Below, piece after piece: positions 48,706 to 57,536 of a stretch of 64,000 nucleotides of DNA (position 1 is its first letter; each line of letters begins with the position of its first letter). This DNA is from DATDAH01 sp963792205 (lineage in GTDB: Bacteria; Actinomycetota; Acidimicrobiia; Acidimicrobiales; DATDAH01): the NCBI GenBank assembly GCA_963792205.1, contig CAWBVI010000004.1, forward strand, positions 62,001 to 126,000, in the 5' to 3' direction. The translations under genes and the position numbers were made by a program. Under the pieces are notes generated by a model that ran no database searches, was not told the DNA's origin, and saw nothing but the letters and a program-made list of their open reading frames with translations.

Positions 48706-49658
48706 CCCGCCAGGAGGGCGCGGGTCTGGTCGCAGTCACGCCCGATCTGCTCGACGAGGGCGTCGACGGAGTCGAACTTCACCTCGTCGCGGAGGCGGGC
48801 GACGAAGGCCACCCGGGCCCGCTCGTCGTAAAGGTCGTCGTCGAAGTCGAGCAGGTGGGCCTCCAACAGCGAGGCGTGGGCGGTCGCGTAGAAGGTGGGG
48901 CGCCGGCCGAGGGAGAGGGCGGCGGGGTGACGAGACCCGTCGGGGCGCCGGTACCACCCCGCGTAGATGCCGTCGGCGGGCAGCAGCACGTCGTCGGGGA
49001 CCGACACGTTGGCGGTCGGGAACCCGAGCTCGGTGCCACCGCGTTGATCGCCACGGACGACCACACCCCGGACCTCGTGGGGCCGGCCGAGCAGGGCGGC
49101 GGCCCGCTCGACGTCGCCGGCGGCCAGCGCCCGGCGGATGGCCGTGGACGACACCTGGGCGGCCTCGTCGGCCGGCCGGCCGTCCGGCCCCAGCAGGTCG
49201 ACGCCCTCGACCTCGAAGCCCGCCTCGACGCCCATCGACCGGAGCAGGTCGACGTTGCCCCGCCGTTCGTGGCCGAAGTGGAAGTCCTCACCCACCACGA
49301 CGACCTTGGCCCCCAAGGCCCCGACGAGCACCTCCCGCACGAAGTCCTCGGCCGACTCCTGGGAGCGCTCGCGGTCGAACCGGATGACGAGGACGAGGTC
49401 GATGCCGGTGTCCTCCAGCAGCTCCAGCTTCTGCTCGGGGTCGGTGAGCAGGAGCGGCGCGCTCTCGGGCCGGACGAGGCGGGCGGGGTGCTGGTCGAAG
49501 GTGATCAGCACCGAGGCGATGCCCCGGTCGGCCGCCAGCTTGCGGACCCGGTCGATGACGGCGCGGTGCCCGAGGTGAACCCCGTCGTAGGCCCCGATGG
49601 TGACCACGGACCCGTCCGGGAGCGCGGGGGCCGGCCCCGGGTACCACACGACCTCCAC
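48702..49658 (-). CDS. ribF: Bifunctional riboflavin kinase/FAD synthetase
   Basis: The 318-aa protein makes FMN and FAD from riboflavin. The N-terminal adenylyltransferase domain has GAYDGVHLGH and GEDFHFGHERRG; the C-terminal kinase domain has RGDQRGGTELGFPTANV and GRRPTFYA. GTG 49658 is chosen because VVWYPGP begins next to the family core; an upstream in-frame extension runs into the gap. Truncation is not seen. truB lies on the far side of a 0.5-kb plus-strand gene. Confidence 0.93.
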   Translation of the reverse strand: MEVVWYPGPAPALPDGSVVTIGAYDGVHLGHRAVIDRVRKLAADRGIASVLITFDQHPARLVRPESAPLLLTDPEQKLELLEDTGIDLVLVIRFDRERSQESAEDFVREVLVGALGAKVVVVGEDFHFGHERRGNVDLLRSMGVEAGFEVEGVDLLGPDGRPADEAAQVSSTAIRRALAAGDVERAAALLGRPHEVRGVVVRGDQRGGTELGFPTANVSVPDDVLLPADGIYAGWYRRPDGSRHPAALSLGRRPTFYATAHASLLEAHLLDFDDDLYDERARVAFVARLRDEVKFDSVDALVEQIGRDCDQTRALLAG

Positions 49659-49678
49659 GGCGCCGAGGGTACCCGCCC

Positions 49679-49728
49679 CGTTCTGACGCCCGATTTCCCG
49701 GAGATCGGTCGGATGGGCCAAAAACGTT
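49679..49728. repeat. Imperfect palindrome between ribF and a divergent gene
   Basis: CGTTCTGACGCCC near 49679 and GGGCCAAAAACG ending near 49728 are imperfect inverted arms around CCGATTTCC and GGAGATCGG. It resembles a degraded copy of the palindrome family at 42.3 and 57.5 kb. It sits between two diverging genes, so a terminator role is unlikely. Confidence 0.35.
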
Positions 49729-49755
49729 CCCCGGGATGGCATCGTCTACGCCGAT

Positions 49756-50271
49756 ATGGGACTTCGTCGCGAGGATGTGGGGCTCGGGATCAGCATGGTG
49801 GCCGCGGTCGCCCTCATCGGTGGGTTCCTGGTGGTGACCGGCGAGTCCGACGAGGACGAGGCGCCCACGACGACGGCCCCCCCGACCCGGATCGTCCGCA
49901 GCGAGAGCCCGCAGCCGGCCGAGCTGGCCTGGAGCAGTGCCCGCGGTCGGTTCACGATCACCTGCGAACGGGGCGAACCGGCCTCGGTCGAGGCCCGGAT
50001 CAGCGAGCTGCCCCCGACGCTCCGCTACAGCTGGGTGGCCGCCGCGGCCAACGGCAGCCTGGTGGCCCTCGATCAGATCGACGGGCTCACGGCCGAGCTC
50101 GTCGAGGGCAACGGCGATCCGTCGACCTTCCGACCCGAGGACCGCCGCAGCGTGGTCCGGTTCACCTTCGACGAGCCCCGACCCCGCCCGGCCGACAGCC
50201 TGCGCCTCGTCGTGCTCGGCGCCCCCTTCTTCCAGTCCTACGTGATCGGCACCCCTCGCCTCACGTGCTGA
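49756..50271 (+). CDS. Membrane-anchored protein of unknown function
   Basis: This 171-aa protein has one N-terminal membrane helix (VGLGISMVAAVALIGGFLVV) and a beta-rich extracytoplasmic domain of about 110 residues with two cysteines (TITCERGEP near the middle and a C-terminal Cys). No family is recognised. The last 11 bp overlap the 3' end of truB on the other strand. Confidence 0.65.
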   Translation: MGLRREDVGLGISMVAAVALIGGFLVVTGESDEDEAPTTTAPPTRIVRSESPQPAELAWSSARGRFTITCERGEPASVEARISELPPTLRYSWVAAAANGSLVALDQIDGLTAELVEGNGDPSTFRPEDRRSVVRFTFDEPRPRPADSLRLVVLGAPFFQSYVIGTPRLTC

Positions 50272-51121
50272 CCGGGAGGACGACGGCCGGCTTCAGGCGA
50301 TCGGCGCTCCGGCGCTCGTAGACGGCGAGGAGACGCCCCGACGCGTCGGCGACCGGCCACGGGCCGTCGCCGGTGACCGGGAGCTCGTCCGGTGACAGCA
50401 CCCGGCCGTTGGCGATCAGCGCCGCCAGCTCGTCGTCCACCGTCACCGACGGGTAGTCGCGGAGCCCCTCGAGCGGCGGCAGCACCACCGCGTCGTCGAC
50501 GGGGTGGGCGTCGGCCTCGCCGAACGAGCCGATGCGCGTGCGGCGCAGGTTCCTGAGGTGGGCGCCGCCGCCGAGCGCGACGCCGAGGTCGGCGGCCAGC
50601 GTGCGGATGTAGGTGCCGGACGAGCACTCGACCTCGGCCGCGTAGACGAGGGGGTCGGTCGTGGGCGCCACGTCGTAGCGGTGCACGGTCACCCGGCGGG
50701 GCTCACGCTCGACCTCGATCCCCTCCCGGGCCAGCTCGTGCAGGCGCCGGCCGCCGACGCGGACGGCGGAGACCATCGGCGGCACCTGGTCGATCTCACC
50801 CACGAAGGTCGCGGCCGCCGCCACCACCTCGTCGGCCGTGACCGACATCTCGTGGGTCGCCGTCACCTCGCCCGAGTCGTCGAGCGTCGAGGTCTCGGTG
50901 CCGAGCACGAACTCGGCCGTGTAGGTCTTGGGCAGGTCGGTGAGGAAGCGCAGCAACCGGGTGGCCGCCCCCACGCCGAGGAGCAGGATCCCGGTGGCGT
51001 CGGGGTCGAGGGTCCCCGAGTGGCCGACCTTGCGGGTGCCGAGGACCTTGCGGGCCCGGGCGACGACGTCGTGGGACGTCATCCCCGCCCCCTTGTCGAC
51101 CACCGCGACGCCGTCGGGCAT
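50261..51121 (-). CDS. truB: tRNA pseudouridine(55) synthase
   Basis: TruB makes pseudouridine 55 in the tRNA T-loop. The 286-aa product has the catalytic Asp in HSGTLDPDATGILLLGVG, KTYTAEFVLG, and VECSSGTYIRTLAADLG. The ATG shares one base with the rbfA stop (TGATG). It is part of the nusA-infB-rbfA-truB block. Confidence 0.95.
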   Translation of the reverse strand: MPDGVAVVDKGAGMTSHDVVARARKVLGTRKVGHSGTLDPDATGILLLGVGAATRLLRFLTDLPKTYTAEFVLGTETSTLDDSGEVTATHEMSVTADEVVAAAATFVGEIDQVPPMVSAVRVGGRRLHELAREGIEVEREPRRVTVHRYDVAPTTDPLVYAAEVECSSGTYIRTLAADLGVALGGGAHLRNLRRTRIGSFGEADAHPVDDAVVLPPLEGLRDYPSVTVDDELAALIANGRVLSPDELPVTGDGPWPVADASGRLLAVYERRSADRLKPAVVLPVST

Positions 51122-51525
51122 CAGCTCGGCTCGTCGTCGTCCTGGGTGTCGTCGTCCTCGTGGAGGCCACGCAGGATGTCCTCGATCCGGTTGGCGGAGC
51201 GGGTGACCTCGTCCGGCGCGAACGTCAGCTCGGGGGTGCGCTTGAAGCGGGCCTGCCGGTTGATGGTGGCCTGGAGGTGCTTGCGGTGGTCGGTCATGGC
51301 CTTGACCACCGCGGCGTCGGCTTCGGGACCGCCCAGGCCACTCACGTACACCGTGGCCGAACGCAAGTCGGCCTCGCACTCGACGGCCACGACGGTGACC
51401 AGCTCGAGACGCTCGTCGTCGAGGCGTTCGACCTCCTCGGCCACGATCTCCCGCACCAGCTCGTTCAGGCGCGCCGTACGGGGGTACTCGTGCGGGCCCC
51501 GGCTCTGTCGGCGGTGGCGGGTCAT
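51121..51525 (-). CDS. rbfA: Ribosome-binding factor A
   Basis: RbfA aids 16S rRNA 5'-end maturation and 30S assembly. The 134-aa KH-fold protein has RLNELVREIVAEEVERLDDE, the VYVSGLGG strand, and the terminal FAPDEVTRSANRIEDILRGL helix. The acidic tail ends DDDTQDDDEPS. It is 1 bp downstream of the DUF503 gene stop on the same transcript. Confidence 0.93.
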   Translation of the reverse strand: MTRHRRQSRGPHEYPRTARLNELVREIVAEEVERLDDERLELVTVVAVECEADLRSATVYVSGLGGPEADAAVVKAMTDHRKHLQATINRQARFKRTPELTFAPDEVTRSANRIEDILRGLHEDDDTQDDDEPS

Positions 51526-51526
51526 G

Positions 51527-51814
51527 TCAGGTCTCCACCCAGGACCGGTCCATCGACAGCACGTCCACGCCGGGTTGGGACCAGATCCAGCGCTCGACCT
51601 CGTCGATCACGTCCCGGGCATGGTGCTCGCTGGCACCGACGGTGGCCACCCCGAGCCGGGCCCGCTGCCACTGGTCCTGGTGCTCGACCTCGGCCACCGC
51701 CACGCGGAACCGGCGTCGCACCCCTTCGACGATCGGACGCAGGACGGCCCGCTTGGCCTTGAGCGAGCGGCACTCAGGGAGGTGGAGGTCGACGTCGAGG
51801 GCGAGGACGTACAC
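51527..51814 (-). CDS. DUF503 (YlxP-like) protein
   Basis: This 95-aa small protein (YVLALDVDLHLPECRSLKAK, VEHQDQWQRARLGVATVGAS) matches the DUF503/YlxP family found between infB and rbfA in many Gram-positives. YlxP is implicated in ribosome maturation, but its molecular function is not settled. The GTG at 51814 is 5 bp after the infB stop. Confidence 0.9.
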   Translation of the reverse strand: MYVLALDVDLHLPECRSLKAKRAVLRPIVEGVRRRFRVAVAEVEHQDQWQRARLGVATVGASEHHARDVIDEVERWIWSQPGVDVLSMDRSWVET

Positions 51815-51819
51815 GGCCG

Positions 51820-54585
51820 TCAGGCGCGCGGGATCTCGCGCTCCTCGAAGGTCTCGATGATGTCGCCCTGCTGCAGGTTCTGGAAGTCGGAGAGGCCGAT
51901 GCCGCACTCGAAGCCGGCCTGGACCTCACGGACGTCGTCCTTGAAGCGCTTGAGCGAGGTGATCGTGCCCTTCCAGATGATCGTGCCCTCCCGCAGGAAG
52001 CGCACCTTGGAGCCACGGGTGATGGTCCCGTTGAGCACGTAGCAACCAGCGATGGCGCCGATCCGCGGGACCCGGAAGATCTCGCGGACCTCGGCCTCGC
52101 CGGTGACGACCTCCTCGAACTCGGGCTCGAGCATGCCGACCATGGCCGACTCGATGTCCTCGAGGAGGCTGTAGATGACCTCGTAGGTCCGGATCTCGAC
52201 GCCCTCCTGCTCGGCCGACTGGCGGGCCTTGCGGTCGGGGCGGACGCCGAATCCGAGGATGGTGGCGTTGGAGGCCGAGGCGAGCTGGATGTCGTTCTCG
52301 GTGATGGCGCCGACCGCCCGGTGGACGAAGGCCAGCTTGACCTCGTCCCGCTCGAGCTTGCGCAGTGCCTGGGTCACCGCCTCCATCGAGCCGGCGGTGT
52401 CGGCCTTGATGACGAGGTTCAGGGTGGCGGCTTCGCCGGCCTGGATCTGGCTGAAGATGTCCTCGAGCTTGGCGCCACCGGTCACGCCGGCGTCGCGGCC
52501 CAGGCTGGCCTGGCGGGCGAAGTGCTCCCGCTTGTCGGAGACCGTGCGGGCGACCTTCTCGTCGGGGGCGACCACGAAGCTGGTGCCGGCGACGGCGACG
52601 TCGGACAGGCCGAGGACCTCGACGGGCGTGGACGGCCCAGCCGACTTGATCTGCTGGCCGTGGTCGTCGATGAGCGCCCGGACCCGGCCCGAAGCGGCGC
52701 CGGCGACCACGGGCTCGCTGACGCTGAGGGTCCCTCGCTGCACCAGGACGGTGGCCACGGGGCCGCGCCCGGTGTCGAGGTGGGACTCGAGGACCACGCC
52801 CGAGGCCCGCCCGTCGGGGTTGGCCTTGAGCTCCTCGAGCTCGGCGACGAGCAGGACCTGCTCGAGCAGGTCGTCGATGCCCAGGTTCTCGAGGGCCGAC
52901 ACCTCGACGACGATCGTGTCGCCGCCGTAGGACTCGGGGATGAGCTCGTGCTCGGTGAGCTGACCCATGACCCGCTGGACGTCGGCGTTCTCGCGGTCGA
53001 TCTTGTTCAGCGCGACCACGATGGGGACGTCGGCCGCCTTGGCGTGGTTGATGGCCTCGACGGTCTGGGGCATGACGCCGTCGTCGGCCGCCACGACGAG
53101 GATGACGATGTCGGTGGCGTCGGCGCCGCGGGCCCGCATGGCGGTGAACGCCTCGTGGCCCGGCGTGTCGATGAAGGTGACCTCCCTGCCGTTCCGGTCG
53201 ACCTTGTAGGCGCCGATGGCCTGGGTGATGCCGCCGGCCTCACCCTCGATCACGTTGCTCTCGCGGATCTTGTCGAGGAGCAGGGTCTTGCCGTGGTCGA
53301 CATGGCCCATGACGGTTACCACGGGCGGGCGGACGACGGCGTCGGGATCCTCCTCCTCGTCCTCCCAGTCGTCGTAGTCGAGGAGCTTCTGGAGCTCGAC
53401 CTCCTGCTCCTCACCCGGGTCGACCAGGCGGACCTCCGCCCCGATCTCGGCGGCGAAGAGCTCGATCATCTCGTCGCTGAGCGACTGCGTGGCGGTCACC
53501 ATCTCGCCCTGCTGCATCAGGAAGCGGACGACGTCGGCCGCCGTCCGGTTCAGCTTGGGCGCGATGTCCATGGGCGCCGAGGCGCGCTCGATGACGACCT
53601 CGCCCTCCGGCACGGCGGCGTCGGTGGGCGTGTAGGTCGGCCGGTCGATCGGCTGCAGCTCCTCGCGGACGCGACGGCGGCGACTGCGGCGACGGCGCTG
53701 GGGCTGGCGCGGGCCACCCCGACCGGGGGGACCGCCACCGCCGGGGCGCGGGCCGCCCGGGCCGGCGCCGGGGACGCCCTGGCGCGGGCCACCACCGACG
53801 GTCGGGCGCATGCCCGGACGCTGGCGGGGCGCGCCGCCCGGGCGGGCGGCGCGGGAGCCGCCCGGGCCCACGCCACCGCGACCACCCGCGCCCGGAGGCG
53901 GCGGGATCGGCTTGCCGGTGAGTGAGGTGGGCGGGCGGGGCGGGGGCGGGATGGGCTTGCCCGAGGCGGAGGCGGGCGGGGCCGCCGACGGGGCCGCCGA
54001 GGCCGATGCCGCTGCGGCGGCCGGCGCGGCGGCAGGGGCCTCGGTGGGGACCTCGGCCTTGACCCGCTCGCTGGCGGGCAGCGTCGGCGGTGGTGGGGCG
54101 GGGGCCTCCTCGACCGGACGGGGGGGACCGCTGCTGCCGCTCGAGCGGACCATGCGCCGGGCCGGCGCGGGCGCTTCGGCCGCGACCGCAGGCTCCTCGG
54201 CGGGCGGGGGGACCTCAGCCGGCGCCTCGGCCGCAGGCTCGGCGACCGGCTCCGGCGCCGGGGCCGGCTCGGGCGCCGGGACCTCGACCTCGGGAGGCGG
54301 TGCCGGCTCTTCCTTGGCCGCCGCCTTCTTGGGCGGCGCCTTCTTGGTGCTGACCGGTGCGCTCTCGGGCGCGGCCTCGGCCTTCGGGGCTGCTTCCTCG
54401 GCTGCCGGGGCCTTGACCAGGCCGTCCTTCTTCGCCCGCCGGCGGACCCGGTCGGCCTGGGCCTCCACGATGCTCGACGAGTGGCTGCGCGCGCCGATGC
54501 CCAGCTTGTCGCAGAGGTCGAGGACCTCTTGGTTCGTCATCCCGAGCTCTCGGGCGAGTTCGTAGACCCTTACGTTCGATGGCAC
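51820..54585 (-). CDS. infB: Translation initiation factor IF-2
   Basis: The 921-aa product contains the N-terminal IF2_N helix (VRVYELARELGMTNQEVLDL), a long Ala/Pro/Glu then Gly/Arg/Pro-rich linker (~55-330), the GTPase with G1 GHVDHGKT, G3 DTPGH and G4 NKID, and C-terminal domains binding initiator tRNA. The GTG start lies 9 bp after the rnpM stop. IF-2 brings fMet-tRNA to the 30S subunit. Confidence 0.96.
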   Translation of the reverse strand: MPSNVRVYELARELGMTNQEVLDLCDKLGIGARSHSSSIVEAQADRVRRRAKKDGLVKAPAAEEAAPKAEAAPESAPVSTKKAPPKKAAAKEEPAPPPEVEVPAPEPAPAPEPVAEPAAEAPAEVPPPAEEPAVAAEAPAPARRMVRSSGSSGPPRPVEEAPAPPPPTLPASERVKAEVPTEAPAAAPAAAAASASAAPSAAPPASASGKPIPPPPRPPTSLTGKPIPPPPGAGGRGGVGPGGSRAARPGGAPRQRPGMRPTVGGGPRQGVPGAGPGGPRPGGGGPPGRGGPRQPQRRRRSRRRRVREELQPIDRPTYTPTDAAVPEGEVVIERASAPMDIAPKLNRTAADVVRFLMQQGEMVTATQSLSDEMIELFAAEIGAEVRLVDPGEEQEVELQKLLDYDDWEDEEEDPDAVVRPPVVTVMGHVDHGKTLLLDKIRESNVIEGEAGGITQAIGAYKVDRNGREVTFIDTPGHEAFTAMRARGADATDIVILVVAADDGVMPQTVEAINHAKAADVPIVVALNKIDRENADVQRVMGQLTEHELIPESYGGDTIVVEVSALENLGIDDLLEQVLLVAELEELKANPDGRASGVVLESHLDTGRGPVATVLVQRGTLSVSEPVVAGAASGRVRALIDDHGQQIKSAGPSTPVEVLGLSDVAVAGTSFVVAPDEKVARTVSDKREHFARQASLGRDAGVTGGAKLEDIFSQIQAGEAATLNLVIKADTAGSMEAVTQALRKLERDEVKLAFVHRAVGAITENDIQLASASNATILGFGVRPDRKARQSAEQEGVEIRTYEVIYSLLEDIESAMVGMLEPEFEEVVTGEAEVREIFRVPRIGAIAGCYVLNGTITRGSKVRFLREGTIIWKGTITSLKRFKDDVREVQAGFECGIGLSDFQNLQQGDIIETFEEREIPRA

Positions 54586-54594
54586 CTGGCTGCG

Positions 54595-54879
54595 TCAGCC
54601 CTTTCGTCGGTCCTGGCGGGCGTCCGCCCGGTCGATCACCTGGTCACGTACCGCCACGAGGGCGGCATCCGCAACCGGCGCTCGCAGGGCCCGGGCGAAG
54701 GCCCCACGCCGTTGGGCGGCGTCGAAGCACGTCGCTGAGCCTTGGCACAGCCACGCACCCCGGCCGGGAAGTGTAGGTCCGACGGCCAGCGATCCGTCGC
54801 CCTGACGGGTCACCCGCACCAGTTCGGCCGCCGGGGCGACCCGGCGACACCCGATGCAGGTGCGCTGAGGACCACCGAG
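54595..54879 (-). CDS. rnpM: YlxR/RnpM family RNA-binding protein
   Basis: About 94 aa with the YlxR signature RTCIGCRRVAPAAELVRV and GRGAWLCQGSATCFDAAQRR. The Bacillus homologue (RnpM) binds and modulates RNase P. The position between nusA and infB is diagnostic. The start is unresolved: no ATG, GTG or TTG lies in frame between the nusA stop and the GGPQRTC core, so either an unusual start is used or a base is wrong near 54880-54895. Confidence 0.8.
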   Translation of the reverse strand, partial: LGGPQRTCIGCRRVAPAAELVRVTRQGDGSLAVGPTLPGRGAWLCQGSATCFDAAQRRGAFARALRAPVADAALVAVRDQVIDRADARQDRRKG

Positions 54880-54895
54880 CGCGGCTCGGTGACCG

Positions 54896-56343
54896 CTACC
54901 CGTGGGAATCGTCCTCGGGCGGGGGCGCGTCGGGCTCCTCGGCCGGAGCCTCGGCCGTGGCGTCGGCCTCGGGCGCGCCCTCGGCGGGTTCCTCGGCGTG
55001 GACCTCCTCGGCGGGGGCGTCGGCCCCCTCGCCGGCGGCATCGGCCTCAGTCTCGGCCCCTTCGCCCGCGGCGTCGGCCGCGGTCTCGGCATCGGCCGCG
55101 GTCTCGGTCTCGGCATCGGCCGCGGTCTCGGCATCGGCCGCGGTCCGGTCTCGGTCTCGGCCGCCGCTTCCGGCTCCCCTTCGGCGGCGGGCGCGTCCTC
55201 GGCCCCGCCCTCGCCCTCGGCGGCCTGGTCGACACCGAGCTGGCTCCACTCGTCGGCGGTCATGGCCGGGCTGCCGTCGGCCGGCTGCCACATCTGCGCG
55301 CCGGTCTCCCGGTTGACGATCCACTCACCCTGGGCCCAGTCGTCGGTCTGGTAGGCGGCCTCCTCGGCCAGCTGGGTTTCGCTCTTGATGTCGACCCGCC
55401 ACCCGGTCAATCGGGCGGCCAGCCGGGCGTTCTGGCCCTCCTTGCCGATGGCGAGGGAGAGCTGGTAGTCGGGGACGATGACCTCGGCGGTCCCGGTGTC
55501 CTCGTGGATCCGGACCTCCTTCACCCGGGCGGGTGAAAGCGCCTTCATGACGAAGTCGGCGGCGTCGTCGGAGAAGGGGACGATGTCGATCTTCTCGCCC
55601 CGCAGCTCGTTCACGACCATGCGGACGCGGGCACCCCGGGCGCCGACACAGGCCCCGACGGGGTCGACGTTGGAATCGTTGGACCAGACCGCGATCTTGG
55701 TGCGGTGGCCGGGCTCGCGGGCGCAGGCCCGGATCTCGACGATGCCGTCGGCGATCTCGGGCACCTCGAGCTCGAAGAGGCGCTTGATCAGGCCGGGGTG
55801 GGTGCGGCTGACGACGATCTGGGGGCCCTTGGCGGTCTTGCGGACCTCGACGATGTAGGCCTTGACCCGGGCGTTGGGCTCGGGGCGCTCGTAGGGGACC
55901 TGCTCGGCCTGCGGCAGCAGCGCCTCGACCCGGCCGAGGTCGAGCAGCGTGTAGCGCTGGTCGCTCTGCTGGATCATGCCGGTGACGATGTCGCCCTCGC
56001 GGCCGGCGTACTCCTCGTACTTCATGTCCCGCTCGACCTCGCGGATGCGCTGCATCATCACCTGCTTCGCCGTCTGGGCGGCGATGCGGCCGAAGTCGTC
56101 GGGGGTCACGTCGAGCTCGGGGCCGGTGGGCTCGCCGTCCTCGTCGAGGTCCTGGGCGTAGACCTTGATGTCGAAGGTGTCGGGGTCGAGGGTCACCCAC
56201 GAGTACTCGTAGGCGCCGGGCATGCGCTTGTAGGCCGACTCCAGGGCGTCGGCGAGGGCGGCCAGCAGGTCGTCGACCGAGATGCCCTTGTCGATGGCCA
56301 GCGCCTGGAGGGCCTCCATCATCTCGATGTTGTTTCCGGTCAT
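54896..56343 (-). CDS. nusA: Transcription termination/antitermination factor NusA (frame broken)
   Basis: NusA binds RNA polymerase and RNA to control pausing and termination. The N-terminal domain (IEMMEALQALAIDKGISVDD), S1 domain (GREGDIVTGMIQQ) and two KH domains (IAVWSNDSNVDPVGACVG; LSLAIGKEGQNARLAARLTG) are intact. After residue ~340 an acidic Ala/Glu/Asp tail follows, encoded by an 18-bp repeat. One base seems lost near 55145, switching the literal frame to a Pro/Arg sequence that reads through into rnpM. Corrected, it ends PPPEDDSHG at 54896; total about 482 aa. The ATG overlaps the rimP stop by one base. Confidence 0.94.
55071..55148. repeat. 18-bp tandem repeat in the NusA acidic tail
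   Basis: Units close to GCATCGGCCGCGGTCTCG occur at 55071-55088, 55089-55106, 55113-55130 and 55131-55147. A 6-bp GTCTCG insert separates the middle copies, and the last copy is one base short, which creates the frame break. Confidence 0.85.
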
Positions 56344-56825
56344 CAGTGGTTCTTCTTCTTGGTCGTCGGCTTGGTGGTGGTTCCCCAGTCGAACAGCGTC
56401 CGGGCCTGCGCGACGTCCGCGTAGGCCAGTCGGCGGTCGTCGCCGTCGTCGGGGTGGACGGTGATGCCGTCGTCGTCGGCGGACACGAGCACGCCGGTCA
56501 CCCGGCGTTCGCCTTCGGTGCCGGGCACGGTCTTGAGCGTGATCCGGTCGCCCACGGCGCCGTGGAAGTGGTCGGGGCGGCGCAGCGGACGCTCGAGGCC
56601 GGGGCTCGAGACCTCGAGGGTGTACTTCCCCGCCACCGGATCGGCCTCGTCGAGGGCGCGGGAGACGGCCCGGCTCAGCTCGCTCAGGGTGTCGATGTCG
56701 ACGCCGCCGTCCCGGTCGACGAGGACCCGGAGCGCGGTCTGGTGCTGCTCGACGTCGTAGAGTGCGAGGCCTCGCTCGTCGGCAAGAGGAGCGACGATGG
56801 CGGCCACCCGGTCGGTCGTCGCCAT
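56343..56825 (-). CDS. rimP: Ribosome maturation factor RimP
   Basis: RimP is needed for 30S maturation. The 160-aa product has LALYDVEQHQTALRVLVDRD, the VSSPGLERPLRRPDHF signature and the C-terminal SH3-like domain. A strong AGGAGGTGA ribosome site lies 5-6 nt before the ATG. It is the first gene of the rimP-nusA-rnpM-infB-DUF503-rbfA-truB operon. Confidence 0.95.
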   Translation of the reverse strand: MATTDRVAAIVAPLADERGLALYDVEQHQTALRVLVDRDGGVDIDTLSELSRAVSRALDEADPVAGKYTLEVSSPGLERPLRRPDHFHGAVGDRITLKTVPGTEGERRVTGVLVSADDDGITVHPDDGDDRRLAYADVAQARTLFDWGTTTKPTTKKKNH

Positions 56826-56852
56826 GTGGTCACCTCCTCGCTTCGCGAAACG

Positions 56853-56880
56853 AAAGGCGTGGGCCGGAGCCCACGCCTTT
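56853..56880 (-). terminator. Strong hairpin in the rimP leader
   Basis: On the coding strand AAAGGCGTGGGC (56880-56869) and GCCCACGCCTTT (56864-56853) form a 12-bp perfect stem with a 4-nt loop, 28 nt before the rimP ATG. It is terminator-like and lies in the leader, so it may be an attenuator or the binding site of a feedback regulator. Confidence 0.6.
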
Positions 56881-56902
56881 GTCCGATTTGAACAAAATGC
56901 AG

Positions 56903-56919
56903 CGGCAGTATACCTGCCG
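56903..56919 (-). promoter_or_regulatory. Palindrome with -10-like element upstream of rimP
   Basis: CGGCAG and CTGCCG flank TATAC, and the minus strand reads TATACT, a good -10 hexamer. It is about 82 nt before the rimP ATG, which would give a short leader containing the hairpin. No clear -35 is seen. Confidence 0.35.
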
Positions 56920-56928
56920 TTTCGCTGG

Positions 56929-57507
56929 TCAGCCCGGCGACCATCCGGGGTCCCGACCGGCCTTGGCCACAGCCTGATCGAGCAGCGACGCGCCCTCGGG
57001 TGGCGCCACCGGGGGTCCGTAGGCCTCGCCCCGGGCCTCGTCGGGGAACGAGGCGAAGAACCCGAGGACGGTCTCCAGGTGGTCGTCGGAGGCCGTGTAG
57101 GGCTGGTCGGTGGCCCGGGCCAGGTCCCAGCCGTGGACCACCACCTCCTCCAGGGCGACGATGCCGCCGATCTCGCCGGGCATGTCGATCCCACCGGCAC
57201 GGGTCATGCCCGTCCACGCGTCGGGGTCCAGCCAGGCCTCGGCCAGGGCGCCGAGCTGGACGGGGACGCGGGTGCGCCAGCCGTCCGCCAGGTGGGCGGC
57301 GTCACCCGGCGGGGGCGCGCCGCTGACCTCGGGGTCGAAGGACTTCTCCGCCGCCTCCGTGAAGGCCAGGGACAACCCGTCGACGTGGTCGAGGAGGTCG
57401 CCCACGGTGTAGTCCGTACAGGGCGTCGGTCGGTCGAGGGCGTCGTCGGGTACGGCCGCCACGAGGTCGCCGAGGCGCCGGGCCGCCGCGATGAGGTCGA
57501 TGCTCAT
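56929..57507 (-). CDS. TIGR03086/mycothiol-dependent isomerase-type (DinB-like) protein
   Basis: The 192-aa product resembles the MDMPI/DinB-like metal-binding family: a four-helix bundle with PTPCTDYTVGDLLDHVDGL near residue 35 and VVHGWDLARATDQP near 125, which carry the putative metal-binding histidines. Many such actinobacterial proteins use or modify mycothiol; the substrate here is unknown. Confidence 0.85.
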   Translation of the reverse strand: MSIDLIAAARRLGDLVAAVPDDALDRPTPCTDYTVGDLLDHVDGLSLAFTEAAEKSFDPEVSGAPPPGDAAHLADGWRTRVPVQLGALAEAWLDPDAWTGMTRAGGIDMPGEIGGIVALEEVVVHGWDLARATDQPYTASDDHLETVLGFFASFPDEARGEAYGPPVAPPEGASLLDQAVAKAGRDPGWSPG

Positions 57508-57536
57508 GCCCCTTCGACCCTAGACCCCCCGCGAAC

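Noticed and set aside
55071..55148. Possible iterons or CRISPR repeats
   Set aside because: They are in-frame coding repeats of the NusA acidic tail, without spacers or an origin context.
54595..56343. NusA-YlxR fusion protein in one frame
   Set aside because: The fusion arises from a one-base loss in the NusA repeat; the Pro/Arg bridge is out-of-frame translation and nusA has its own stop at 54896-54898.
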